DNA of 64,000 bases. Origin: Ichthyophis bannanicus (Eukaryota; Chordata; Amphibia; Gymnophiona; Ichthyophiidae). The notes beneath the pieces are model-generated. The model worked only from the letters and a program-made list of their open reading frames with translations. It did no database searches and was not told the DNA's origin. Location of the stretch: assembly GCA_033557465.1 (NCBI GenBank), contig CM066032.1:56518955-56582954 (forward strand), in the 5' to 3' direction. Below, piece after piece: positions 1 through 10,103 of this stretch. Numbering within the stretch: position 1 is the first letter of the stretch; each line of letters opens with the position of its first letter. Position numbers and translations under genes: made by a program.

Positions 1-284
1 TGCTAGTAATGGGAGATGCACACAGGGCCCAATGTCCTGCCTCTCCAGGAGGCATTGGCCAATGGGGCCTGTGGATGTGGGTGTGGGTGTGTCTGCCCCT
101 GTTGGCTGCTGCTTTACGGCAGAGGTTCCCAACTCCAGTCCTGGTGTGCCAAATACTGTTCGGGTCTTCCTGCTGTCCCTCATGAATATGCCTGAGCTAC
201 ATCTACATGCCATGGGGGTGGTGCATAGATATGCAGCACTGGCATTTGTATTAGGGGAAGCATGGAACCGGAATGGTGTGTGGC
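1..284. other. Unassigned sequence at left edge
   Basis: I see no supported gene or recognisable repeat here. The reading frames are short and have no family signature. Confidence 0.4.
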
Positions 285-560
285 CCTCCAGGACTGCATT
301 TGGGAGACTCTGCTCTAGGTAATGCACCAGTTCATGGTGTCTGTGCTCGGTGGGGTAAAAGAGAGGGGTATTACCAATGCGTATGTCCTCAGCAGGAAAG
401 GTTTGTCCTTACTATCACGGTTTAGGTGTGGGAAAAATATGTGGAGAGGATTGGCAGTGACTCCAGCTGGGCTTTGAACCAGTGACTTTCTGTTCTTGCA
501 TACACTGTCTGTGTGCACTGCACCACTGTGTTGCCATGGATAGGCTGCATTCTCTGGGCA
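285..560 (-). repeat. Diverged tRNA-derived SINE-like copy 1
   Basis: Read on the minus strand, the stretch near 469-480 gives a Pol III B-box-like word (GGTTCAAAGCCC), and the part near 520-540 resembles an A-box region. The same order of sequence blocks recurs about 454 bp downstream at 739-1000, so this is one of two copies of one family. The SINE assignment rests on the box-like words only. Confidence 0.5.
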
Positions 561-738
561 GTCCATGACTGTACATCCGAGAGGGCCTGTCTGTTGCAGT
601 GGACGTGCCAGCCTGCACATGCCTGGGCCACTGTCTTTTGTGGCTAGCAGCCACTGCTCCCTCCACCACCTGTACTCGTCAGCCAACATGCTGGCATGTC
701 CTTCTCTCAGGGAAAGCAGATGACCTGATTGCGTTGTG

Positions 739-1000
739 GCACTCCGGGACTGCATTTGTGGGACTTGGCTGTAGGTAATGCCCATTGTTATGGGGTGTGT
801 GCAGTGTAGGGTAAAATATGGGTGTTTGCACCATACTTATGTTCCCTGCAATACAGGGGTGTCTGTGCTATCTTTGTTTAGTGGTGTGTAAAATATAGGG
901 ACTGGGCTGGCAAGAGCCCCAGCTGGGATTTGAATCTCTGACCCTCTGGTCCTAGAGGTACTGGCTCTGTCTGCTGCACCACACTGTGGCCACAGAAACA
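739..1000 (-). repeat. Diverged tRNA-derived SINE-like copy 2
   Basis: This is the partner of the copy at 285-560. It shares the start (GGGACTGCATTTG), the middle (GGGTAAAA) and the end of that copy. On the minus strand a B-box-like GATTCAAATCCC lies near 924-936, and the A-box-like part precedes it near 980. The better-preserved B box makes this the clearer of the two copies. Confidence 0.55.
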
Positions 1001-1084
1001 GTACAGTCCCTGGAGATAGTACACCTGGCAGGATGGAGTCGCAAACCCTGCTCTGCGCATTTTTACTGTGGGTTCATTCACCCT

Positions 1085-1400
1085 GTCTGGTGACAAACGT
1101 GCAAATAAACCCCGGAAATGACCACGGAAAAAGGGGGAAAAAATATAACCAAGCTGGGCAACAGTGATATTAATGGGCAACCATACAAAACACTCCCAGG
1201 ACAGCTCCAAAAAAAGGATATGTTTTTCTGGAAGAGTCTCCGCTCCGTACACCCTTCCAAAAATCACTTCTGTTTTTTGGAGCTTTCCTGGGTGTGTTTT
1301 TTAGTTTTGTCCATTACTATAACTGTTCCCCAGCTGAATTACTATTTTTAATATTTTTGTTGTGGTCATTTTCTATTTTTAATTGCACTTTTGTGCTGTG
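1085..1400. repeat. Imperfect fold-back repeat (MITE-like palindrome)
   Basis: The left arm (about 1085-1220) is the imperfect reverse complement of the right arm (about 1270-1400), with an axis near 1244. Matching words include AATGACCAC at the outer part and CCAGGACAGCTCCAAAAAA against the complement of TTTTTTGGAGCTTTCCTGG nearer the axis. The arms differ by scattered substitutions and small gaps, so the palindrome is old. It has no coding capacity I would trust. Confidence 0.6.
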
Positions 1401-1493
1401 CACATGTATCACACTGCTCACGTTTTTCAGGTTTCCCCGGTTTTGCTGTACATTGCTGACGGAAATGGTTTCTCTTCCCTTTAAATGCCCTCT

Positions 1494-1516
1494 ACCGCGA
1501 GTGTTTCACTCGCGGT
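1494..1516. repeat. Perfect 10-bp hairpin in CpG-rich stretch
   Basis: ACCGCGAGTG, a TTT loop and CACTCGCGGT form a perfect 10-bp stem. It lies in a CpG-rich stretch that runs to about 1800. That stretch ends near 1786-1808 with TTTTAGTAAACATGCCCC, whose reverse complement resembles the sequence starting near 26486, so both may be ends of one DNA-transposon family. Confidence 0.5.
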
Positions 1517-1809
1517 ATTTTTTCCATCAAAATTCGGCCCCGATAATGTGCGGGGAGCCTCTCCCTTCCTCTTCCCCGCCCATTAACCCCGTCTCTCCGC
1601 CCCTCGGGAGCCTTCCTCCGCCCTCCGTAAGCCTTTCCACGCCTCTATCGGACATTTGCGGGCCGCGTACTTGTGCGGGCCCGTTAGTGTGACGCGCAAG
1701 TGTGCGGGGGTTCATCGCACATGTGCGGGGCACTTAAGAGCACTTAAGTGCTGCTTTTAGTGCGCTATTGTGCGGCGCGCAATTGTGCGGCTTTTAGTAA
1801 ACATGCCCC

Positions 1810-2400
1810 TAAATCCCTCAATCAATTTTTTAGAAATTTTCACATTTTTAAATACATAAAAATAGCTCCTAGAAACCTTAAAACCTACTTCATTCAACTT
1901 CAAGAGCAATAATAACATTCTCCCTAGGCAACTGCCTTAGCCCAGTGAGACACTTCTTTCAGACCACAAATCTTAGCCAGAACATTATTCTTTAGACAAC
2001 AGTCTCAGCACAGTAATATGCTCTCCTCAGGCCACAAGGCTTTAACTGGCCATACAAATAATACTATCTTACAGGACCATCAGATAAGCTCTTAACATCT
2101 TCCAAGCTTCACAACCTTCCTGAAAGAAAAAGAAAGCTTAACTGGAGGACAATGAATAACATCAGCACACACAGTTCTCCAAAACTTATGATAATCGCCA
2201 TGGTATTGCATTTCCCTTGTGCGGGTGTTTTGTGTGTTAGTTTTGCATGTATCATGACAGTAGTGACCTCACTCCTAAGCCAGAGTATGTGGAGTTTGAC
2301 GCAGTCTCTCAAATTTACTGCTGGCTCTCACCATAATACTTGCTTGTGCCAAAGAGAGCTTTCTTCTGGAATTTAGAAGATACATAAGCATTGGAAAGGA
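1810..2400. other. No recognised feature
   Basis: This stretch is AT-rich with no supported gene. I recognise no repeat in it. Confidence 0.4.
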
Positions 2401-2403
2401 GGG

Positions 2404-2660
2404 AGGAGTGGCCTAGTGGTTGGGGCAAGTTACCTCAGGCTGGAAGGTCAGGGGTTCAAATCCCACTAGAGGGCAGCAACCTTGGGCCAGAAGGACTGGG
2501 GTTTCTAGTCCCATAGGTGCTCCTTGTGGTCTTCGGCAAGTCATTTAACCCTCCATTGCCCATGTTCCCTGTAAGTATTAGTGTATGTGTCTCGTATCCC
2601 CCAATTGTGTTGTGACCACCTTGATTGAAGGATAAGGTGGTGTACAAAACTGTCTAAATA
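2404..2660 (+). repeat. tRNA-derived SINE with L2-like tail
   Basis: A Pol III A box (TGGCCTAGTGG, 2409-2419) and B box (GGTTCAAATCC, 2453-2463) form a tRNA-like head. The body is followed by a 3' hairpin (CCACCTT ... AAGGTGG) and an AAATAAAT end. Related copies occur in reverse at 6590-6815 and 51921-52205. The terminal hairpin resembles that of the L2 LINEs in this window, consistent with tail-sharing with L2. Confidence 0.8.
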
Positions 2661-2949
2661 AATGGGCCACAAGGGTCCTGGCCCCACCAAAAATTGCAGC
2701 TAGCAGGCTGCACATGGGGATCCCATTCCCCATGGGTAGAAGAGAAAAGAAGCAGTGATTGCAGCAAAGACTCTTCCTGTCTGCCCAAGAAAGGTTGGAT
2801 CCCTGCAGGCAGATCAGAAAGAGTCTTTGCCCACAGGGCAAAGCTTGGGGTGGTGGTTGGGCCCCCCAAAAGAAAAGGCCTTCCACTCTCCTTGATATAA
2901 TGTAACATGTATAGGTAATCTGTCAAGGTATGCTTCATGTGGAACCTTT
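2661..2949. other. No recognised feature
   Basis: No gene or repeat family is recognised between the SINE and the recombinase fragment. Confidence 0.35.
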
Positions 2950-3460
2950 GATGTAGAAGCCCTTGTTTCAGGGACCCTTAATCTGGTGCTAATTTCAATT
3001 ATGAAATCACCTTTTAAGTCCTTCTATTGTGCTCCACTTTAGTTCTTCGCCTGGAAAGCAATATTCTTAGTAGCCATAACCTTGGCAAAGAGAGTCAGTG
3101 AGCTTAATGCCTTGGTAACCTATGAATCATACATTCCTTTTCATCACACCCTAAGATTTTGCCTAAACTGCTGATACTTTTTCATAGAAACAAAAACATT
3201 TTTCCTACTTTTGCCCAAAGCTGCGAAACCTCAACATAATTTACACTGTAAATGGGCTCCTGTCTATGACCTTAAAAGAACAGATTGTTTTAGGAAGTCC
3301 ACACAATGCATCACCTCCTTTGTACCCAACAAACCTGGCATTCAGTCATAAAAAGAACTTTAGCAAATCAGCAGGCATCATGTATCCTATCAGCAAGTGA
3401 TGAAAGTCTCATCAGATTACAGCTACTGCAGCGACAGTGGTTCTCCTAAAATCTGCCTCA
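2950..3460 (+). pseudogene. Decayed DIRS-type tyrosine recombinase fragment
   Basis: Near 3045-3140 the plus strand translates to FFAWKAIFLVAITLAKRVSE, followed by LNALVTYES. This matches the core of DIRS-element tyrosine recombinases, where the usual form is WKVAFLVAITSARRVSELQALS. Further on, DLKRTDCFRKS resembles the later part of that domain. Stops and frame changes interrupt it. A better-preserved homologue is at 41730-42608. No DIRS terminal repeats are seen here. Confidence 0.6.
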
Positions 3461-3549
3461 TTGGATACTATGAGGGTCATTCCGATCGCAAATAGTGGGG
3501 GCTGGACATTCAACCCCCTGCTTTTCCCCTAGCCGCTATTTTGAGCCCA

Positions 3550-3588
3550 GAGCTCCCCGCGCACACATCTGAGATGTGTGGGGAGCTC
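3550..3588. repeat. Hairpin in an unassigned GC-rich stretch
   Basis: GAGCTCCCC... at 3550-3570 pairs with ATGTGTGGGGAGCTC at 3574-3588 around a GAG loop, with a small internal mismatch. The surrounding 3480-3800 holds no gene I recognise. Confidence 0.45.
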
Positions 3589-3989
3589 AGAGTGAGGGAG
3601 GGAGGGGATGGGCCAAGGAAGGAGCAAGGGCAGGCCACAGGTGTGACACCTAATCTGGATATATAGGGCCTATTCTGTTGAAGGCCCTGTATGTCTGGGG
3701 CTGTGGTGGTGAACGGGGAACGTTTTTCACCTCCGAGGTAGAATAAGCTACCCTACGGTTGGGGGGACATGCTGGAACTCAGCCCCAACAAGGTGAGCCA
3801 GGCCATGGATACAATATTAATATTTTTCAATAATAACTAAAAGCAGGAAACAAGGAACATTAGCCCACATCATGGAAGCAAAAAGGAAGAAGAAAAACAA
3901 CAAAAAGGGAAAAAGGAGGCAATTTAAACCTTATAAGCAGCTGCAAAAAAATTCAATTACTACTAACTGAAACCATGCAACTTACATGA

Positions 3990-4165
3990 TTATCATAAAC
4001 CCCTCAGCCCTCCTCAGACATAGGTACAGTCGCCTCCTTGCTTACCAAAAGTTTCTCCAAGTGAGAGGGATCAAGGAAAACATATTTCACCCCCAACAAC
4101 GTAACTGAACATTTACAGGGGAATTGTAAATAAAAATTGCCGGATAAACCCAGCGCACGAGATTT
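3990..4165 (-). pseudogene. L1-clade ORF1 C-terminal relic (3' part)
   Basis: The minus strand encodes a stretch ending in YLQFPCKCSVTLLGVKYVFL and DPSHLEKLL, which looks like the C-terminal domain of an L1/Tx1-type ORF1 RNA-binding protein. It joins the rest of the same relic at 7636-8240 across an RTE insertion. Both sides carry the same 11-bp word, GCACGAGATTT (4155-4165 and 7636-7646). The match is by pattern recognition. Confidence 0.5.
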
Positions 4166-4172
4166 GTTGTTG

Positions 4173-5135
4173 TTAAGTGCCGTCAAATCGGTGTTGACTT
4201 ATGGCGATACTCTGGATAGTTGTCCTAAACTGTATTCGGTCTTCAGTCAGGCAGCTCATTGTTGACAGACTGGTACCAGTAGCTGCTGTTATTGTATCGA
4301 TCCATCTCAATGCTGGCCTTCCTCTTTTGCATTGATCTTCTATCTTGCCAAGCATGAAGTCTTTCTCTAATGATCTCTCTCTTTGCATGATGTGTCCAAA
4401 GTATGAAAGTCGAAGTCTTGTCATCTGAGCTTCTAAAGGAAGCTTAGGTTTGATCTCCTCTAGTACTGACTGATTTGTTTTTCAGGCAGTCCATGGTATA
4501 CGCAGTATTCGCCGCCAGCACCATAATTCAAAGACATCAATTTTCTTCCTGTCTATCTTTTTCACTGTTCAGCTTTCACATCCATATGATGTTATTGAAA
4601 ATACCATGGCCTGAACAAGTCGAATCTTTGTATGGAGAGAGACATCCCTGCTCTTGAGAATCTTGTCTAAGTCTTTCATAGCCAGTCTGCCAAGAGCAAT
4701 GCGACATTGGATTTCTTGACTGCTTGTTGCTTCTTTATTGATAGTTGATCCAAGTAGGTTAAAGTTGTCCACAATTTCAATTTCTTCTCCTTCAACGATG
4801 AATTTGTTGATTTTGCCAATTGCCATGATCTTTGTCTTCTTTACATTAAGGTGCAGGCCCATTTTGAGACTATGTTCTTTGATCGTGAGAAGCAAATGTT
4901 TCAGAACATCTTCACTTTCAGCCAGTAATGTGGTATCATCACCATAGCGAAGGTTGCTGATGAGTCTTCCACCAATCTTCACACCTCTGTTGTCTTCATA
5001 CAATCCTACTTCTCTGATGATTTGTTCTTTGCTTATTTTAAACCATTCTGTTCCTCCTTGTTCCATTCGAACTGTTGCTTCTTGATCAATGTACAGATTG
5101 TGTAAGAGAACGATCAGGTGTTCTGGTATACCCAT
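4173..5135 (-). pseudogene. RTE reverse transcriptase C-terminal half
   Basis: The open piece at 4569-5135 has LRYGDDTTLLAES, where YGDD is the polymerase catalytic motif, then LHLNVKKTKIMAIGK and the LLGSTINKEA block typical of RTE. A second piece at 4173-4424 holds the C-terminal MTRLRLSYFGHIMQR and RGRPALRWIDTI motif. The two pieces are in different frames and the stretch between them is damaged. Upstream coding is broken by a stop and the nested L2. It would have copied the element's RNA at the target site. Confidence 0.85.
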
Positions 5136-5211
5136 GCTTGCTAATGTGGCCTAGATTTTCTCATGGTTTACACAGTCAAAAGCCTTGCTGTAGTCAATAA
5201 AACACAGTTCA

Positions 5212-6538
5212 GCGCTGGAATGGTGCAAATCTTACCTTGACACCAGAATGCAATATGTAAAATCTGCAACAGGAGAATCAAATCTTTTCCACCAAAAACA
5301 AGGAGTACCGCAAGGGTCATCTCTTTCATCTCTCATGTTTAACATCTACATGCAGCCCATCTGCAATATCATCAGATCTTTCAACGTGAAAGGTATGATA
5401 TATGCAGATGACATCCTACTTTATATGCCATTTTCGACAATGCAATTAGATCTACTGCCCATAATAAATTGCTTCAATGCCGTATCAGAATGGCTCCTCT
5501 CACAGAACCTCCGCATCCAACATAAGAAAACTGAGGTTCTCTTTGTTACAAGAGACCCTAACTTCATTCCACCAGCACAAATAAGTGTCAAAGGAGCTGA
5601 TCTATCCACCAAGGAAGCAATAAGATACCTTGGAGTCACGCTGGACCACCGTCTCAATATGAAATCACACGTTAACACTATAACAAAGGCTGTATACTTC
5701 AAGATACGCACACTCAGGCATCTACGCGCATTACTGGACCCAGACGATTTTAGAACCATCTTCCAAGCACTCATCCTACCACATTTCGATTTCGCCAATT
5801 CAATTCTACAAGGTCTCCCACAATCCACCCTAAGTTCTCTTCAACTTGCCATGAACACTGCTGCAAGGGTTCTACAAGGAGCATCCAGGAGTGATCACGT
5901 GACACCAATTCTCAAATATCTTCACTGGCTCCCGATACAAGGCAGGATCATATTCAAAACCATAATTCTCACATACAAGGCCATACATGGTTTGTCTGCA
6001 AACTCTCTAACTGATCTCACACAAGTTTTACCTCCAACTAGAGCCAGACGAAAAATAGCGACAAACACCCTAATTATGCCGAAGGCCATAACAGCCTGTA
6101 GCCAAGCAACAGCGAACAGAGCCTTCATGTTTTGCGCCCCAAAACAATGGAACTCCCTACCACCCGAAATTCGTGCCATAACCGGCATAGTCCAATTCAG
6201 AAAGGCCCTCAAACATAACCTATTCATCAAATACTACCCCACATAAAGTGCTTAATACTTACCACAAACATAACAGAATTCCCTCCTTTTCCAAACATTA
6301 TTGATAATATTACATAATTACTTCTCTCATGTGATCAAATTAGCAGATTAATATTCTATGTATATAGTTCAATGTATATAGTTTTACCCCCATATTATCC
6401 ATGTTTATCTTATCCAAATTTATTTTCCTGTTTTATGTAATACCGAGCAGCCTGTTGTTCTGGTCTTTGGTTCTCTGTAAACCGCGCTGATTGTAAATAG
6501 CGCGGTATATAAAAAATTGAAATAAAATAAATAAATAG
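5212..6538 (+). mobile_element. 5'-truncated L2-clade LINE inserted in the RTE
   Basis: The element starts mid-RT (ALEWCKSYLDTR) and runs through to an L2-type 3' end with a GC-rich hairpin (CCGCGCT ... AGCGCGG) and AAATAAATA repeats at 6478-6538. The RTE codons on each side join cleanly once it is removed. No long target duplication is visible, as is common for L2. Confidence 0.85.
5248..6246 (+). CDS. L2 reverse transcriptase, C-terminal part (332 aa, partial)
   Basis: This frame stays open for the C-terminal portion of an L2 ORF2. It has QGVPQGSSLSSLMFNIYMQP (motif B-like), MIYADDILLYMP (YADD catalytic motif), YLGVTLDHRLNM, FDFANSILQGLPQS, a HWLPIQGRI block and a WNSLPPEIRAI block near the end. 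The upstream endonuclease and the RT fingers are missing because of 5' truncation. It is not expected to be expressed as a functional protein. A related, longer copy lies at 17173-19390. Confidence 0.85.
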   Translation: MQYVKSATGESNLFHQKQGVPQGSSLSSLMFNIYMQPICNIIRSFNVKGMIYADDILLYMPFSTMQLDLLPIINCFNAVSEWLLSQNLRIQHKKTEVLFVTRDPNFIPPAQISVKGADLSTKEAIRYLGVTLDHRLNMKSHVNTITKAVYFKIRTLRHLRALLDPDDFRTIFQALILPHFDFANSILQGLPQSTLSSLQLAMNTAARVLQGASRSDHVTPILKYLHWLPIQGRIIFKTIILTYKAIHGLSANSLTDLTQVLPPTRARRKIATNTLIMPKAITACSQATANRAFMFCAPKQWNSLPPEIRAITGIVQFRKALKHNLFIKYYPT

Positions 6539-6589
6539 ATAGCCTTTTGGTATTCTTTAGTCTTTTCAAGGATCCATCTCACATCCGCG

Positions 6590-6815
6590 ATGATTTATTT
6601 TATTTATTTATTTAGACAGTTTTGTATACCACCTTATCCTTCAATCAAAGTGGTCACAACACAATTGGGGGATACATTTAACACAAGGGGATATGAGACA
6701 CATACGCTAATACTTACAGGGAACATGGGCAATGGAGGGTTAAGTGGCTTGCCCAAGACCACAAGGAGCACCTGTGGGACTAGAAACCCCAGTCCTTCCA
6801 GCCCAAGGTTGCTGA
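6590..6815 (-). repeat. 5'-truncated SINE copy in the RTE
   Basis: This is the reverse complement of the body and tail of the SINE at 2404-2660, but the tRNA-like head is missing. It splits RTE codons between GTRNII and ADVRWI. A short GAT-type overlap lies at the junctions. Confidence 0.75.
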
Positions 6816-7635
6816 TAATGTTTCTTGTTCCTCACCCTTTCCTGAACCCTGCTTGCACTTCAGGTAGTTCTTGTTCCAGGTATGATTGTAGTCTCTGTTG
6901 AAAAATCATCAGTAGAATCTTGCTGTCATGTGGGATCAGAGCGATTGTGCAATAATTTCCACAGTCAGTTGGATCACCTTTCTTTAGTATTGGTATAAAT
7001 GCAGATCTTTTTCAGTCAGTTGGCCATGATGTTGTCTTCCAAATTTCTTGGCAGAGCCTTGTAAGTGCGGTAACAACTGCATCAGATTGCTGTAATACTT
7101 CTATGGGAATGCCATCAATGCCTGGTGCTTTGTTCTTTGATGAGGCTTTCAATGCTGCTTCAACTTCTTCTTTCATCACCAATGATTCCAGATCATAAGG
7201 TACAGTTTAAAACAGCTAATGGTCCACTTGATCTTTACAGTATAGTGCCTGTTTATATTCTTCCCACCTTTTCTTGATCTTCCCAGCATCATTCAACATA
7301 GATCCTTGAGCATCTTGTAAAGTTCCAATCTGAGGTTGGAATTTTTTGTTTAACACTTGTAGCTTTAGGAAAGCCAATCCTGTTCTTCCTCTAATAGTTT
7401 CTGCTGGACCTTTCCTCCGTGCAGTTTAAGTTTAGTGTTGTTGCCGTTGTCACAGAAATGTGATCCTCCACCGTCAACACTGTCCCATTCTGCTGCTGCC
7501 CAGATGAGTGGTCTGGCACCTCAGCTGTCCATTTTGGGAGACCCTGCTAGCAGTTAAACTACCGATAGTTTAGCCCTCAGCATCACTGATGCACATAAGC
7601 CCTCACAGCACGACAAGCTGCAAACCAAGTGAGGG

Positions 7636-8240
7636 GCACGAGATTTAAATATCAAAAAACTTAGCTCCTCACTTGGGTAGCTCTAGAGACATCTGGAAAC
7701 AACTGAAGTTTCCCCCACAAAAGGTAACATCCTTATATCTGAAATAACTTCTCAAAATTAAGGCCTTATCACCATCATTCATAAAGGAAACCACCAAAGT
7801 AGCTCTAGTATTTATAATATCTTGCAAATCTTCAAGAAAGGTAGAGAGATTGAACTCTGGTTTAGACTTCAGAATTCCCTCCCCCTTCTTCCCCAAAGAT
7901 GTCCACACTATCTTATCAGAAACATAATACAACGTAGAAATCACAATCTCATCGACATCAGGACAGCAAAACTTCTTTGAGATATTTTCTTAGCAAGATA
8001 TCAGGTGATAACAAATGCCTCTTAGGAAAATTAACCAAAACACAAATTCAGACTACGAAATATGTTCTCCAGAGACTCCAACTTATGGTGCATCAACAGG
8101 CTGTCCTTAATAGAGGACACACCCGTGAACTCAAGGAGACAACCTGGGAATCCAAACTGGAGACCTTTTTCCCTAAAGTCCCCTGATGGAATTTAGCAGT
8201 AGTCTCCTGGGAGAATGCACAAAACTGAGGAACTATAGTG
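7636..8240 (-). pseudogene. L1-clade ORF1 relic (main part)
   Basis: The minus strand at 7669-7944 encodes DLQDIINTRATLVVSFMND, then GDKALILRSYFRYKDVTF, the pattern of the L1 ORF1 RNA-recognition domain. The C-terminal part lies across the RTE insertion at 3990-4154. In a working element the protein coats the L1 RNA. Coding upstream (7977-8186) is damaged. Confidence 0.6.
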
Positions 8241-8252
8241 GTAAGAAGGGCC

Positions 8253-8362
8253 TCTGGTTAAATTTAGAACCCAGCAGAGAGCTTGTAGTTTAAATTTCAT
8301 AATAAGTTAGAGCCTAGCAGCAGCAAAGAGCTATAATTTAAATCAAATCAGAATATAGCTTA
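8253..8362 (+). repeat. 110-bp direct repeat, left copy
   Basis: This 110-bp segment, starting TCTGGTTAAATTTAGAACCC, recurs almost unchanged at 13527-13636 in the same orientation. The two copies bracket the CR1-a element. It could be part of a repeat into which CR1-a inserted or the flank of a larger duplicated unit. Confidence 0.7.
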
Positions 8363-8442
8363 GCACAAAAGGCAAAACAGGGTCAGTACTCTTTGAGCAA
8401 CAAATAAAGTCTTCTAGAGACCTTTACAAAGAGGCCTTCTAC

Positions 8443-9277
8443 CTAGAAACATAGAAACATAGAAATACGACGACAGAAAAAGACCACATGGCCTATCTAG
8501 TCTGTCCTTCCATAACAACTGCAACAACCCCCTTTTTAACTTTAGAGATCCTCTGTATTTGTCCCATGCTTTTTTGAATTCAGTTAACGTCCTCATCTCT
8601 ACCACCTCCACTGGGAGACTATTCCACGGATCCACTACTCTTTCCATAAAGAAATATTTCCGCATATCACTCTTGAATCTATCTCCCTTCACCCTCATCC
8701 CATGTCCCCTCGTAGCAGAACTTGCTTTCAAATGAAAGAGGCTCTCTCCCTGAACATTTATGACACGGAGGTATTTAAACATCTCAATCATATCACCTCT
8801 ATACCGCCTTTCCTCTAAGGTGTACATATTAAGATCCTTCAGTCTGTCCTCATATGCTTTATAATGAAGACCACTAATCATTTTAGTAGCCACCCTCTGC
8901 ACCGACTCCATCCTGTTCACATCCTTTTAAAGGTGCGGTCTCCAGAATTGCACACTATACTCCAAATGAGGTCGCACCAAAGACTTATACAGAGGCATTA
9001 TCACCTCCTTTTTTCTGCTAGCCATTCCTCTCCGTAAGCACCCAAGCATCCTTCTAGCTTTTGCTGTCACCTTTTCTACCTGTTTAGCTACTTTAAGATC
9101 ATCAGACACAACCATGCCTAGGTCTCGCTCTTTAGTGGACAAAAGTAATTCACCCCCTATACTATATTGCTCGCTTGGATTGCTGCAGTCCAAATGCATG
9201 ACCTTACATTTTTTAACATTAAATCCCAGCTGCCAAATTCTAGACCATTCTTCAAGCTTAGCTAGATCCCTCCTCAT
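8443..9277 (-). pseudogene. CR1-a ORF2, RT palm/thumb to C-terminus
   Basis: Two pieces cover this part. At 8927-9277 the frame has LAKLEEWSRIWQLGFNVKKC then KVMHLDCSNP, and SLVRPHLEYSVQFW. At 8443-8920 the frame holds MESVQRVATKMISGLHYKAY and the WNSLPVEVVEM block. These are the CR1 C-terminal landmarks. A frameshift near 8925 separates them. The last residues run into the 3' repeat end. Confidence 0.85.
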
Positions 9278-10103
9278 GTTATCTACCCCTTCCTGGGTGT
9301 CTACTCTATTGCAGATTTTGTCATCATCCGCAAAGAGGCAAACCTTACCTGAAAGCCCTTCCGCTATATCACTAACAAAGATGTTAAAAAGAAATCAGAC
9401 CAAGGACAGATCCCTGGGGCACACCACTGATAGCATCCTTCTCCTCAGAGTGAGCTCCATTTACTTGTACTCTTTGCCGCCTCCCACCCAACCAATTTCT
9501 AACCCAAGCAGTAACTTTAGGGTCCGTCCCTAGAGTGCTCAGTTTGTTTATAAGTCACCTGTGAGGAACAGTGTCAAAGGCTTTACTGAAATCTAAATAC
9601 ACCACATCTAGGGCTCTCCCTCGGTCCAACTCCCTGGTCACCCAGTCAAAGAAATCAATCAGATTTGTCTGACAAGAACTGTCTCTGGTGAATCCATGCT
9701 GCCTCGGATCCTGTAATCTGCTGGACTCCAGAAACCTCACTATTTTCTCTTTCAGCAGCGTTTCCAATAATTTACTCACCACCGAAGTTAAACTAACTGG
9801 CCTGTAGTTTTCAACCATATCCTTACTTCCGCTTTTGTGTAAAGGCACCACATGAGTCTCTCTCCAGTCCTTTGGCACCACTCCCGACTCCAATGAGGCA
9901 TTGAAAAGGTCAGTCAGTGGAGCTGCTAGAACGTCCCCAAGTTCCCTCAGTTTTCTCGGGTGTATCCCATCCGATCCCATTGCTTTGTCTACTTTAAGTT
10001 GAGATAATTTCTCACAAACAGTCTTTTGAAAATTGTTCAAGATGTCCTTTGCTTCTGTTCCTATTTGTGGGTGTTTTCTGAGGTCGTGCTCCTGGTTCTT
10101 CAT
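9278..10103 (-). pseudogene. CR1-a ORF2, reverse transcriptase N-terminal part
   Basis: The piece at 9555-10103 includes KAMGSDGIHPRKLREL, PLHKSGSKDMVENYRPVSLT and VVYLDFSKAFDTVPHR, the RT motifs 0 to A of the CR1 family. The catalytic aspartate of motif A (YLDFSKAFD) is present. Between 9278 and 9554 the frame shifts; the FADD motif is expected there, but only fragments of that region read cleanly. Confidence 0.85.

Larger units (their letters stand above)
4166..7635 (-). mobile_element. RTE-type LINE, decayed, carrying nested L2 and SINE
   Basis: This is an RTE (BovB-like) non-LTR element on the minus strand. GCACGAGATTT duplicated at 4155-4165 and 7636-7646 is the target-site duplication. 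The 3' end (4166-4230) has the familiar GTCAAATCGGTGTTGACT type tail. Reverse transcriptase is recognisable: ELCFIDYSKAFDCVNHEKI near 5150-5210, then YGDD and the palm. The frame continues upstream as IADVRWILEKTKEYQKA at 6541-6590. An L2 (5212-6538) and a 5'-truncated SINE (6590-6815) interrupt it. Stops make it non-functional. Confidence 0.85.
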
